64,000 nt of DNA from Microbacteriaceae bacterium MWH-Ta3. Its GTDB lineage: Bacteria > Actinomycetota > Actinomycetes > Actinomycetales > Microbacteriaceae. The stretch is taken from assembly GCA_003053925.1 (NCBI GenBank), contig QBKD01000001.1, positions 868,001 through 932,000 of the forward strand, in the 5' to 3' direction. The translations under genes and the position numbers were made by a program. Position 1 is the stretch's first letter, and each line of letters starts with the position of its first letter. The notes below the pieces were generated by a model. The model saw only the letters and a program-made list of their open reading frames with translations. It did no database searches and was not told where the DNA came from. Shown one piece after another: positions 8,368 to 15,126 of the stretch.

Positions 8368-9807
8368 CTACTGTACGGTGGCGGTGAGCCGCGCGAGACT
8401 TTCCTGAATCGTCCTGCGGAACGGCCGTGCGTTCCATTCGGCTGCCGTGAGCGGGTGCGACACCGCACGATACTCGCGTTCGATGTCCGCCAGGTCGGCA
8501 ACCGCGGAACCGGCAAACATCACGCTGCTTTCGAGGTTCAACGAGAACGACCGCATGTCGAGGTTGCTGGAACCCACGACGGCAATGTCGTCGTCGATCA
8601 GCACGAACTTGGAGTGCAAAAGCGTGGGCTCGGGGTACAGCCAGATGTTCACGCCCGCGGCCAACAGTTCGTCGTAGTACGAACATTGCGCGTGGAAAAC
8701 CAGCGGCTGATCGTATGCTGCCGACACGTATAGGTCCACGGTAATTCCCGATTGCGCTGCCGTCGTCACCGCGTATCGAAGCGAGGAATCCGGCACGAAG
8801 TACGGACTGGACAGTGCGATACGTCTGGTGGCCGAATACAAAAGAGCATTGAAAAGCCGCAGATTGTTCTCGCCGTCAAAGGTGGGTCCGCTGGGAACCA
8901 CCTGTGCCACACCGTCGCCCGCAGGGGCATCGGTCACGGCGGCCACGTGCGGTGTGATGAGTTCCTCGGTTTCACACCACCAGTCGGTCACAAATAATGC
9001 ATCGAGGCTGGCGACGACGGGACCCTCGAGTCGCACGAGAAGCTCGCTCCACCGCAGCCCCTTGCGACCACGCCGGTGATAGCTCGGGTCGATGATGTTC
9101 TGGCTGCCGGTGTAGGCAACGCGCGAATCGACGACCATGATCTTGCGGTGGTTGCGCAGATCGGGTCGTTGATAGCGCCCGCGCCAGGGTCGGACGGGAA
9201 GCGACGCGTGAACCTGTGCACCGGTTGCGCGAATGGCCTCGACGGTGCGGTGGTAGTGAGGGATTCGGGCGCTCGCCAGGTGGTCATACAGGAACCGCAC
9301 TGTTACACCCCGCGCGACGGCCTGGGTAATGGCCTCGAAGAAGCCTGCCGTCACCTCGTCGACGCAGACAATGTAAAACTCGATGTGCACCGTGTGCTGG
9401 GATGACTGCACCGCGCGCGTGAGTTCGGCGATCGACTCGCGATAATCCGTCTGAAAAGACACGCTGTTGCCCGCCGTCAGCGGCATCGAGCCCAGTTGAC
9501 GATTCAACGTCGCAACGTGGGCAAACCGATCGGGCAGGGCATCGGATTCGATGCCGGGCGCGAGGGCGCGCAAGTAGGCGTTGATGTCGTCCTGCTTGCG
9601 ACGACGTGCCCGAGGCAAGCGGTTCGACCCCAACAGCAGGAATACGAGAAAGCCCACATAGGGAACGAAGTGAATCAGCAGAAGCCATGCCAGCGCAGTT
9701 TGCGGGCGTCGATTCCGCGGTACCCAAATCAGGGACACCACCCGAATGACGAGGTCACCCGCCAGAAGCGCACCCAGAACGATGAGCGCGATGGCGTCGG
9801 AGGACAT
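8368..9807 (-). CDS. cls: cardiolipin synthase (PLD superfamily)
   Basis: Membrane enzyme joining phosphatidylglycerol-type lipids to cardiolipin. The 479-residue protein has two N-terminal transmembrane segments (about 5-27 and 38-60) followed by two HKD domains: HRKIMVVDSRVAYTGSQN near residue 225 and HSKFVLIDDDIAVVGSSN near 405. Both motifs are complete, so it should be active. The start lies 3 bp after the yajQ stop with no obvious Shine-Dalgarno, suggesting translational coupling. Confidence 0.94.
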   Translation of the reverse strand: MSSDAIALIVLGALLAGDLVIRVVSLIWVPRNRRPQTALAWLLLIHFVPYVGFLVFLLLGSNRLPRARRRKQDDINAYLRALAPGIESDALPDRFAHVATLNRQLGSMPLTAGNSVSFQTDYRESIAELTRAVQSSQHTVHIEFYIVCVDEVTAGFFEAITQAVARGVTVRFLYDHLASARIPHYHRTVEAIRATGAQVHASLPVRPWRGRYQRPDLRNHRKIMVVDSRVAYTGSQNIIDPSYHRRGRKGLRWSELLVRLEGPVVASLDALFVTDWWCETEELITPHVAAVTDAPAGDGVAQVVPSGPTFDGENNLRLFNALLYSATRRIALSSPYFVPDSSLRYAVTTAAQSGITVDLYVSAAYDQPLVFHAQCSYYDELLAAGVNIWLYPEPTLLHSKFVLIDDDIAVVGSSNLDMRSFSLNLESSVMFAGSAVADLADIEREYRAVSHPLTAAEWNARPFRRTIQESLARLTATVQ

Positions 9808-9810
9808 GGT

Positions 9811-10299
9811 CTACCGGAAGTTCACGAACTGAAGGTCGACCTCGAGGTCCTTGCCCTTCAGGAGGGCGATGATTGCCTGGAGGTCGTCGCGGCTCTTGGA
9901 CGACACACGCAACTCGTCACCCTGAATCTGCGCCTTCACCGACTTCGGGCCTTCCTCGCGAATGATCTTCGACACAATTTTTGCGTTATCGCTCGAGATG
10001 CCATTCTTGACGGTCGCCTCGATTCGGTATTCCTTGCCCGAGGCAAAGGGCTTTCCGCAATCCAGCGACTTCAACGAGATTCCGCGTTTGATGAGCTTGG
10101 ATTCCAGGACATCCAGCACGGCCTTGACCCGCTCTTCGCTGCTGGCCGCCATAGTCAGCTTGTCGCCTTTTTTCTCGAGCGAAGCTCCGACGCCCTTGAA
10201 GTCGAACCGAGTGGTCAGTTCGCGCTCGGCCTGGTTAACGGCGTTGTCGAGCTCCATCGGGTCGACCTTGCTTACGATGTCAAATGAGGAATCAGCCAT
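9811..10299 (-). CDS. yajQ: YajQ/DUF520 family nucleotide-binding protein
   Basis: A 162-residue soluble protein matching the YajQ family across its whole length: N-terminal [26 protein letters not shown] and C-terminal [23 protein letters not shown] (conserved ends). Some relatives bind cyclic di-GMP, but the role in actinobacteria is unsettled. The start ATG 10299 follows TAGCAT (10306-10311, minus strand) by 6 nt and lacks a Shine-Dalgarno, indicating a leaderless transcript that probably continues into cls. Confidence 0.93.
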   Translation of the reverse strand: MADSSFDIVSKVDPMELDNAVNQAERELTTRFDFKGVGASLEKKGDKLTMAASSEERVKAVLDVLESKLIKRGISLKSLDCGKPFASGKEYRIEATVKNGISSDNAKIVSKIIREEGPKSVKAQIQGDELRVSSKSRDDLQAIIALLKGKDLEVDLQFVNFR

Positions 10300-10325
10300 G
10301 CCGCCATGCTAGCAAGACGTGACTG

Positions 10326-11336
10326 CTATCGAGGCGCGGCCGTGGATCCGCGAACCGTCAGCTCGACGGGAAGATCATTCGCGGCAAAGGTGGGCGCCGA
10401 GCGGTGGGGGACAATTTCGTCCAACAAAATCGTCGCCGCCAGCTCGCCCTGCTTGCTGACGAATTGGTCAACCGTCGTGAGGTTGAAAAAGTCCGCCAGG
10501 TCGTGTCCGTCGATTCCGATAATGGACATGTCCTCCGGCACGCGCAGGCCCGCATCCTTGGCGGCCAAAATCGCGCCGATGGCCATTTCGTCGGACGCCG
10601 CCACGATTCCGGTCGGGCGGTCAGGCTGCGCAAAGATTTGTGCTGCCTCGGCGTATCCGCCGGGGATGGTGAAGTCCGCTTTGACGACCCACGCGGGGTT
10701 CACCGACAGGTTCGCAGATTTCAGGGTGTCTTCGAACGAATGCCGACGGGTCGACGCCACGTGGAAGTCCACCTCGTCGCCCTCGACGCCGCCGAGGAAG
10801 CCGATCGCGGTATGCCCAAGCCCGATCAGGTGTTCGGTGGCCATACGTGCCACCGAGACCTCGTCGATCGAGATGGTACGCACCCCGGGAATCTCGCCGC
10901 CCACACCGATGATGGGCTTGTGGACAGAATGCAGGGCCGCGACCTCGGTCGGAGTCAGGGCAACCTCGATTGCGATGACTGCATCGACCCGACCGCGTAA
11001 CAGGAATTCGTCAAAAATGATGCGACGTTGGTCACCCACGCCCGCCAGGTTGTACAACGTGACGTCGTACCCGTGTTCGGTCAACACGCGCTGCGCACCC
11101 TCGATTACTTCCGAGAAAAACCAACGAGTCAGGAACGGAGTCACAATTCCCACGTTGCGCATGCGGCCCGTCGCAAGTGACGAGGCGCTTGCCGACACGA
11201 CATAGCCGAGTGCATCGGCCGCTGAAAGGACGCGTTCACGAGTGGCGGGTGCGACGGCACCACGGCCGCTCAGAGCGCGCGAAACGGTTGCGGTGGACAC
11301 GCCTGCTGCGCGAGCAACATCTGCGATGTCGGCCAC
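10326..11336 (-). CDS. LacI-family transcriptional regulator
   Basis: A 336-residue repressor with an N-terminal helix-turn-helix (ADIADVARAAGVSTATVSRA) and a periplasmic-binding-protein-like effector domain to the C-terminus, including IGIDGHDLADFFNLTTVDQ. GTG 11336 is chosen because GGGAGGTGA lies 4 nt upstream; an in-frame start further upstream would add residues before the HTH. Unlike its neighbours it has a leader and Shine-Dalgarno. The effector is unknown; no sugar-utilisation gene is adjacent. A palindrome with central CG at 11406-11421 overlaps its likely -35 region, so autoregulation is plausible. Confidence 0.92.
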   Translation of the reverse strand: MADIADVARAAGVSTATVSRALSGRGAVAPATRERVLSAADALGYVVSASASSLATGRMRNVGIVTPFLTRWFFSEVIEGAQRVLTEHGYDVTLYNLAGVGDQRRIIFDEFLLRGRVDAVIAIEVALTPTEVAALHSVHKPIIGVGGEIPGVRTISIDEVSVARMATEHLIGLGHTAIGFLGGVEGDEVDFHVASTRRHSFEDTLKSANLSVNPAWVVKADFTIPGGYAEAAQIFAQPDRPTGIVAASDEMAIGAILAAKDAGLRVPEDMSIIGIDGHDLADFFNLTTVDQFVSKQGELAATILLDEIVPHRSAPTFAANDLPVELTVRGSTAAPR

Positions 11337-11381
11337 CGATTCACCTCCCTGTGCATGGGCGGTCACACAACCGCACAACTT

Positions 11382-11421
11382 ATTGTATTGTTAGTACCTG
11401 CACGATGGTTGGCGACAACCA
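11382..11421 (-). promoter_or_regulatory. promoter and candidate operator of the LacI-type gene
   Basis: On the minus strand TACAAT at 11387-11382 is a good -10 for the LacI-type gene. The expected -35 position falls inside TGGTTGGCGACAACCA (11406-11421), an inverted repeat with the central CG pair common in LacI-family operators. It also lies just upstream of the plus-strand tRNA-Tyr. The assignment as operator is inference. Confidence 0.4.
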
Positions 11422-11433
11422 ACGAGCACATCT

Positions 11434-11515
11434 GGTGGATTACCCAAGCGGCCAAAGGGATCTGACTGTAAATCAGCTGGCTTCGCCTTCGGGGGTTCGA
11501 ATCCCTCATCCACCA
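11434..11515 (+). tRNA. tRNA-Tyr (anticodon GTA)
   Basis: The acceptor arms GGTGGAT (11434-11440) and ATCCACC (11508-11514) pair perfectly. The anticodon arm is CTGACTGTAAATCAG with GTA in the loop, the T arm is GGGGGTTCGAATCCCTC, and the 82-nt length reflects the long variable arm typical of bacterial tRNA-Tyr. The CCA end is not encoded. Confidence 0.96.
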
Positions 11516-11520
11516 CACCT

Positions 11521-11549
11521 GAAAGCCCCGGTTTCGTGCCGGGGCTTTC
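11521..11549 (+). terminator. terminator after tRNA-Tyr
   Basis: An 11-bp perfect stem (GAAAGCCCCGG / CCGGGGCTTTC) with a 7-nt loop follows 5 nt after the tRNA. The 3' arm ends in CTTTC, but there is no long T tract. Confidence 0.7.
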
Positions 11550-11653
11550 ACCGTTAACGGTGGAGCCGTCGTCGGGTGCGCACGGTTCGGTCCGGTCAGG
11601 TCTCGACTGGTGCGTGGCGCAGTGTGCGTGGCGCAGTACGCGAGAATGGGCAC

Positions 11654-12472
11654 ATGCACTTGAACGACGAACTCCGCGACATCGCACTCATCGTGGCCCG
11701 CGAGGCCGCAGCACTCGTCGCCGATCGCCGTCGAGGCGCGGTGACAGTTGCCGATCGTAAGTCGTCCAGCGTGGACATCGTGACCGCGGTCGACCGCGAA
11801 TCGGAAACGTACATCCGCGACCGCTTGCGGGAACTTCGACCCTCCGACGGATTCTTCGGCGAAGAGGGCAATCGCCAGTCCGGATCCAGCGGCCTGACCT
11901 GGATTGTCGATCCGATCGACGGCACAGTCAATTTCCTGTACGGAATTCCCGCCTACGCCATCAGTATTGCCGTGGTCGAGGGCGAACCGACGCCACGGGA
12001 ATGGACGGCGCTCGCTGCTGTCGTTATCAACGTCGCCAACGGCGAGGAATTTGTCGCTACCGCGGGTGGGGGAGCCACGCTGGATGGCGCCTCGTTGTCG
12101 GTTGTCGCGCCCGCAACGCTGCAGGAGTCTCTGCTGGCGACCGGGTTCGCATACGACCATGATCGGCGCGCGCGTCAAGCTGAGGCGATCGCACGCATCA
12201 TCCCGCACGTGCGCGACATTCGTCGCATCGGGGCCGCCTCGTTGGACCTCTGTAACGTTGCGGCGGGCCGCGTCAATATCTATTTCGAGCGCGGGCTCAT
12301 GCCGTGGGATCACGCCGCGGGCGTACTTGTGGCCCAAGAGGCCGGAGCGGTCGTGCGCGGTCGGAACGGCGATCAGGCCAGCGCGGACTGGTGTCTTGCG
12401 GCCCACCCCGCCATCATCGATGAATTCGAGGCCCGGGCCCTCGCTGCAGGTGCGGACTTCGACCTCAACTAG
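11654..12472 (+). CDS. inositol monophosphatase family phosphatase
   Basis: A 272-residue Mg-dependent phosphatase of the IMPase/FIG superfamily. Key motifs are GEEG with the metal-binding glutamate near residue 70, WIVDPIDGTVNF near 90, and WDHAAGVLVAQEAGA near 218. The substrate could be inositol phosphate, histidinol phosphate or a related sugar phosphate; context does not decide. ATG 11654 follows GAGAAT (11642-11647) by 6 nt without Shine-Dalgarno, so the message is probably leaderless and upstream in-frame codons are not used. Confidence 0.9.
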   Translation: MHLNDELRDIALIVAREAAALVADRRRGAVTVADRKSSSVDIVTAVDRESETYIRDRLRELRPSDGFFGEEGNRQSGSSGLTWIVDPIDGTVNFLYGIPAYAISIAVVEGEPTPREWTALAAVVINVANGEEFVATAGGGATLDGASLSVVAPATLQESLLATGFAYDHDRRARQAEAIARIIPHVRDIRRIGAASLDLCNVAAGRVNIYFERGLMPWDHAAGVLVAQEAGAVVRGRNGDQASADWCLAAHPAIIDEFEARALAAGADFDLN

Positions 12473-12538
12473 CCATTTGGGGCGGGCCTCGCCTACAATA
12501 ACCAGAACAACGGGCTAAACGTGCCGAAAGGACATTGC

Positions 12539-13465
12539 GTGAATACGGACGAGGCAACGGTGCTGGATAGCGCCTCCGCCGAACGCGCCGAATCCGCCGA
12601 ATCCGCCGAGCCCGCAGCTCCCCTCACCCGCCGGTCCCTGCGATCGTTGCGCACATCGTCGTCGCTCGAGCCCGGACGTGTGCATGCGCCTCGGCGAAAT
12701 TCTGACGCGCACCGAGTGTGGACACCCGTTGCGCAGGCGAAAGCGGGTCTGTCCCGGGTTCGTCGCGGCGTGGCCCGTCGCACCCACGGCCTCGCCCGTT
12801 CGTTCGTAGTTCTTGTTGTCGCCGTCTTTGTCATTGGGCTGAGCGTTCCCGCGAATGCATTCTTTTCGGCCGACAAACAGACAGTGGTGGGAACCGCCGT
12901 CGTGTCCGACCCCGGCCAGCAGGTCGTCACCGCGCAAGGCGTCGTAGCGGAAACAATCCGCACGCAGGACTGGTCGGTCCTGACCTTTGCCGAGATGCTG
13001 ACGTTGAAGTACGGAAGCCTGAACTTCGCCTATGCAACCGACTGGACAGGGCCAATCCGCTACCCGTTCCCCGTCCCCGTCACTATTAGTTCCGGATATG
13101 GCGCCCGTGTTGCACCCTGCTTCTACTGTTCGACTGACCACAACGGTCTGGACTTTACTCCGGGTGAAGGCTCGCCCATCTTCGCCATCGCCGACGGCGT
13201 GGTAGCCGAAGTCCACGAAGATCAGTGGGGATTTGGAACCTGGGTGCGTATCACCCACCAGATTGATGGTCACGTAGTGGACAGTGTCTATGCCCACATG
13301 CAACGAGGATCTACCGCACTCAAGGTGGGCGACAAGATTAAGGTTGCCGACTTCATCGGCACGGTGGGCAGCACCGGCACCTCTACCGGTGCACACCTGC
13401 ACCTCGAAATTCATGTCGACGGTGTGCCCGTCGACCCCTTCATCTGGCTGGGCGAAAACACCTAA
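12539..13465 (+). CDS. M23-family (LytM-type) cell-wall metallopeptidase
   Basis: A 308-residue type II membrane protein likely cleaving or regulating cleavage of peptidoglycan. It has a cytoplasmic tail of about 80 residues with an acidic Glu-Ser-Ala run, one transmembrane helix (FVVLVVAVFVIGLSVPANAF), and an extracellular M23 domain. Zinc ligands appear intact: HNGLD (H and D) and HLHLE near the C-terminus, followed by VDGVPVDPFIWL. GTG 12539 is preferred over GTG 12521 because GAAAGGA lies just upstream. A TACAAT at 12493-12498 could be its -10, so this gene has a short normal leader. Confidence 0.9.
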   Translation: MNTDEATVLDSASAERAESAESAEPAAPLTRRSLRSLRTSSSLEPGRVHAPRRNSDAHRVWTPVAQAKAGLSRVRRGVARRTHGLARSFVVLVVAVFVIGLSVPANAFFSADKQTVVGTAVVSDPGQQVVTAQGVVAETIRTQDWSVLTFAEMLTLKYGSLNFAYATDWTGPIRYPFPVPVTISSGYGARVAPCFYCSTDHNGLDFTPGEGSPIFAIADGVVAEVHEDQWGFGTWVRITHQIDGHVVDSVYAHMQRGSTALKVGDKIKVADFIGTVGSTGTSTGAHLHLEIHVDGVPVDPFIWLGENT

Positions 13466-13546
13466 ACCGTCCGCGCGAAAAAAGTTGCGCCTCGATTTCG
13501 CACAACGCCGCCCAAGGTGCTAATCTGCTCTGGTGCCAAAAAGCAC

Positions 13547-13618
<72 letters not shown>

Positions 13619-13633
13619 CGACCGGAAGGTTGC

Positions 13634-13710
13634 GGCGGGATAGCTCAGTTGGTCAGAGCGCACGGCTCATAATCGTGAGGTCGCGGGTTCGAGCCCCGCT
13701 CCCGCTACCA
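13634..13710 (+). tRNA. tRNA-Met (anticodon CAT, elongator type)
   Basis: The acceptor GGCGGGA pairs with TCCCGCT (one G-T pair), and the discriminator A is followed by an encoded CCA. The anticodon loop CTCATAA gives CAT, and the T arm is GCGGGTTCGAGCCCCGC. The paired first acceptor base and absence of the three consecutive G-C pairs at the base of the anticodon stem argue for an elongator rather than initiator tRNA; a tRNA-Ile2 with modified CAT cannot be fully excluded. Confidence 0.9.
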
Positions 13711-13742
13711 GTTCCTCTTCCATTGCCGCCACTCTCGTCTGC

Positions 13743-13912
13743 CCCCACTTCCGCGAGCAACGTGCGCCCGACGCTCGTGTGCCAACCAGTCGCCGGTGGT
13801 GGCCCGCGAACCGCGCCCCACCTGCCCCACCTCTGCGAGCAACGTGCCCCACCTCTGCGAGCAACGTGCCCCACCTCTGCGAGCAACGTGCCCCACCTCT
13901 GCAAGCAACTCA
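13743..13912. repeat. 22-bp tandem repeat array (four units plus a degenerate upstream unit)
   Basis: Units starting CCCCACCTCTGCGAGC recur with an exact 22-bp period at 13825, 13847, 13869 and 13891; the last is slightly diverged. A degenerate copy is at 13743-13764. There are no spacers, so this is not CRISPR. No convincing gene crosses it, although a repetitive minus-strand frame is open. Confidence 0.9.
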
Positions 13913-13913
13913 G

Positions 13914-13984
13914 CGAAAAATTACAACCAACGGCGGCCAGGGACCTGAAACGAGGCTGCCGCCGCGTTTCGTTGTAAATTTTCG
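13914..13984. repeat. 71-bp inverted-repeat element, copy 1
   Basis: The element is bounded by CGAAAAATTACAAC (13914-13927) and GTTGTAAATTTTCG (13971-13984), near-perfect terminal inverted repeats. The interior has a second inverted pair CGGCGGC/GCCGCCG, so it can fold into a long hairpin. A second copy of identical length and TIRs, with a diverged interior, lies at 63085-63155. Confidence 0.85.
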
Positions 13985-14091
13985 TGCTGTCCGCGCCTCG
14001 GGCACTCAATCGGTTGTAATTTTTCGTGCTGTCCGCGCCTCGGGCACTCAATCGGTTGTAATTTTTCGTGCTGACCGCGCCTCGCGCATGC
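13971..14091. repeat. 42-bp tandem repeat, about 2.9 copies, built on the element's right end
   Basis: Units beginning GTTGTAATTTTTCGTGCTG recur at 13971, 14013 and 14055 with an exact 42-bp period; the third is incomplete and diverges after CGCGCCTCG. Each unit starts with the terminal repeat of the 71-bp element, suggesting the array grew by duplication of that end. Confidence 0.88.
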
Positions 14092-14186
14092 GTGTGCTGG
14101 ACGCTTTTCGCGATCATTCCGGCCTCGAACACACGCAATCAGCGCCAACTCGCGATTTCGCGAAAAATTTCACGCGACACGCCGAA

Positions 14187-14233
14187 CCACAACATGTGGG
14201 GTAATGACATTTGTGTGATTCACAAGATAGAGT
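14187..14233 (+). promoter_or_regulatory. promoter with palindromes upstream of the small peptide gene
   Basis: ATGACA (14204-14209) and TAGAGT (14228-14233), 18 bp apart, make a plausible vegetative promoter. The spacer contains the palindrome TTGTGTGATTCACAA (14211-14225), placed where a repressor would block polymerase. Another palindrome, CCACAACATGTGG (14187-14199), lies just upstream of the -35. Transcription should start near 14240, giving a leader of about 37 nt. Confidence 0.55.
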
Positions 14234-14276
14234 GATAACTCGACGGTCACCAGACCGATCAAGAAGGGAGAAAACC

Positions 14277-14360
14277 ATGGACTTTGATAACGATGCAGTC
14301 GGTGGCTACGCAGTTCCCATGGACCCCATGGACCTGCTGCAGTGCGATAGCTGCCAGTAA
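14277..14360 (+). CDS. orphan 27-residue peptide with C-terminal CDSCQ motif
   Basis: This short gene encodes 27 residues: an acidic N-terminus (MDFDNDAVGG), a Pro/Met-Asp segment (VPMDPMDLL) and a C-terminus QCDSCQ. GGGAG sits 7 nt before ATG 14277, a strong ribosome site, and the gene has its own promoter (14204-14233) and a strong terminator (14374-14416), so it is an independent transcription unit. It has no signal peptide or membrane helix. I do not recognise the family. The two-cysteine tail and precursor-like size could fit a RiPP precursor, a metal- or redox-sensing microprotein, or a regulatory leader peptide, but no modification enzyme such as a radical SAM, YcaO or LanM protein is in the window. 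Confidence 0.7.
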   Translation: MDFDNDAVGGYAVPMDPMDLLQCDSCQ

Positions 14361-14373
14361 TCACCAAACTTTT

Positions 14374-14416
14374 GAGCCCCGGCCACAGAGATGTGGTCGG
14401 GGCTCTCCCTTTTTCT
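14374..14416 (+). terminator. strong intrinsic terminator of the small peptide gene
   Basis: A 13-bp stem (GAGCCCCGGCCAC / GTGGTCGGGGCTC, one G-T pair) with a 6-nt loop is followed by TCCCTTTTTCT. It begins 13 nt after the peptide stop. Confidence 0.92.
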
Positions 14417-14438
14417 AGCGCAGTGCCACAATGGTGAC

Positions 14439-14966
14439 ATGAGCGACGTACGCACCCCCGACCCCGGCTGGTTCTCTGACGGCGATCTCGATGACATCCG
14501 TCGACGAATTCCGATTCTGTATGTCGAGGCGGTGCCCGTGCACATCGATGCGCAGGGCAAAGTGACCGAGGTGGGCCTGCTGATTCGCGTCGACGAGTTC
14601 GGCGAAATGCGTTCGGCGCTGGTGGCCGGTCGCGTTCAGTACGGCGAGACCGTGCGCGATGCTCTGCTGCGGAATCTCGAAAAGGATCTGGGGCCGCTGG
14701 CCTTCCCGCGTCTTCCTGCGTCCGCTGTGCCCGCAACGGTCGCCGAATACTTTCCTTTCCCCGCCCGTTTGGTGGACGAACGACAGCATGCTGTTGCGCT
14801 CGTCTTCGTTGTTCCTGTATCGGGGGACTGCCAGCCCCGACAGGACGCCCTGGAAATCAAGTGGGTGCCAGTCGAGGAAGTTTTCACCGATGCTCTGAAC
14901 GGCGAGTTCCTGGGAGGCCGCGAACAGGTGCTGCGCGCGGCACTGTCCACCGTCGCAACCGCATAA
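14439..14966 (+). CDS. NUDIX-fold hydrolase family protein (DUF4916-like)
   Basis: A 175-residue soluble protein resembling actinobacterial NUDIX-like DUF4916 proteins: VGLLIRVDEFGEMRSALVAGRVQYGE-type core (positions about 48-73), then DALLRNLEKDLG in the place of a NUDIX helix and a late EIKWVPVEEVF segment. The canonical GX5EX7REUXEEXGU box is not intact, so catalysis is uncertain. ATG 14439 follows CACAAT (14427-14432) by 6 nt with no Shine-Dalgarno, indicating a leaderless message starting directly after the peptide terminator. Confidence 0.8.
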   Translation: MSDVRTPDPGWFSDGDLDDIRRRIPILYVEAVPVHIDAQGKVTEVGLLIRVDEFGEMRSALVAGRVQYGETVRDALLRNLEKDLGPLAFPRLPASAVPATVAEYFPFPARLVDERQHAVALVFVVPVSGDCQPRQDALEIKWVPVEEVFTDALNGEFLGGREQVLRAALSTVATA

Positions 14967-15005
14967 GCGCGCAACGCCCCTCGAGCGCCGGGTTTCTTGT
15001 GACAA

Positions 15006-15024
15006 AACGCCTAATTTAGGCGTT
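15006..15024. promoter_or_regulatory. perfect inverted repeat upstream of the decarboxylase operon
   Basis: AACGCCTAATTTAGGCGTT is a perfect 9-1-9 palindrome between the NUDIX gene and the decarboxylase operon. It could be a hairpin at the end of the upstream message or an operator for the downstream one; it is not followed by a T tract. Confidence 0.45.
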
Positions 15025-15126
15025 ATTGCGCGTTGCGGCAGAGTTTTTTGCAACTTATCGCTAATCGCTAGCGCAATGGCGCACGTTTTCGTACAGTAGA
15101 GCGACTCACTTGATCGAGAGGCCGAC

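Larger units (their letters stand above)
13711..14186. other. gene-free repeat-rich interval between tRNA-Met and the small peptide gene
   Basis: No credible protein gene is present in this stretch; open frames are repetitive and lack start signals. Apart from the repeats listed separately, nothing recognisable was found. Confidence 0.7.

Noticed and set aside
13825-13912. CRISPR array
   Set aside because: The units are directly contiguous without spacers, and no cas gene is present.
13653-14138. Minus-strand 161-codon frame with repeated peptide units in the tRNA-peptide interval
   Set aside because: The repetitive protein simply mirrors the 22- and 42-bp DNA repeats, overlaps tRNA-Met, and has no ribosome site.
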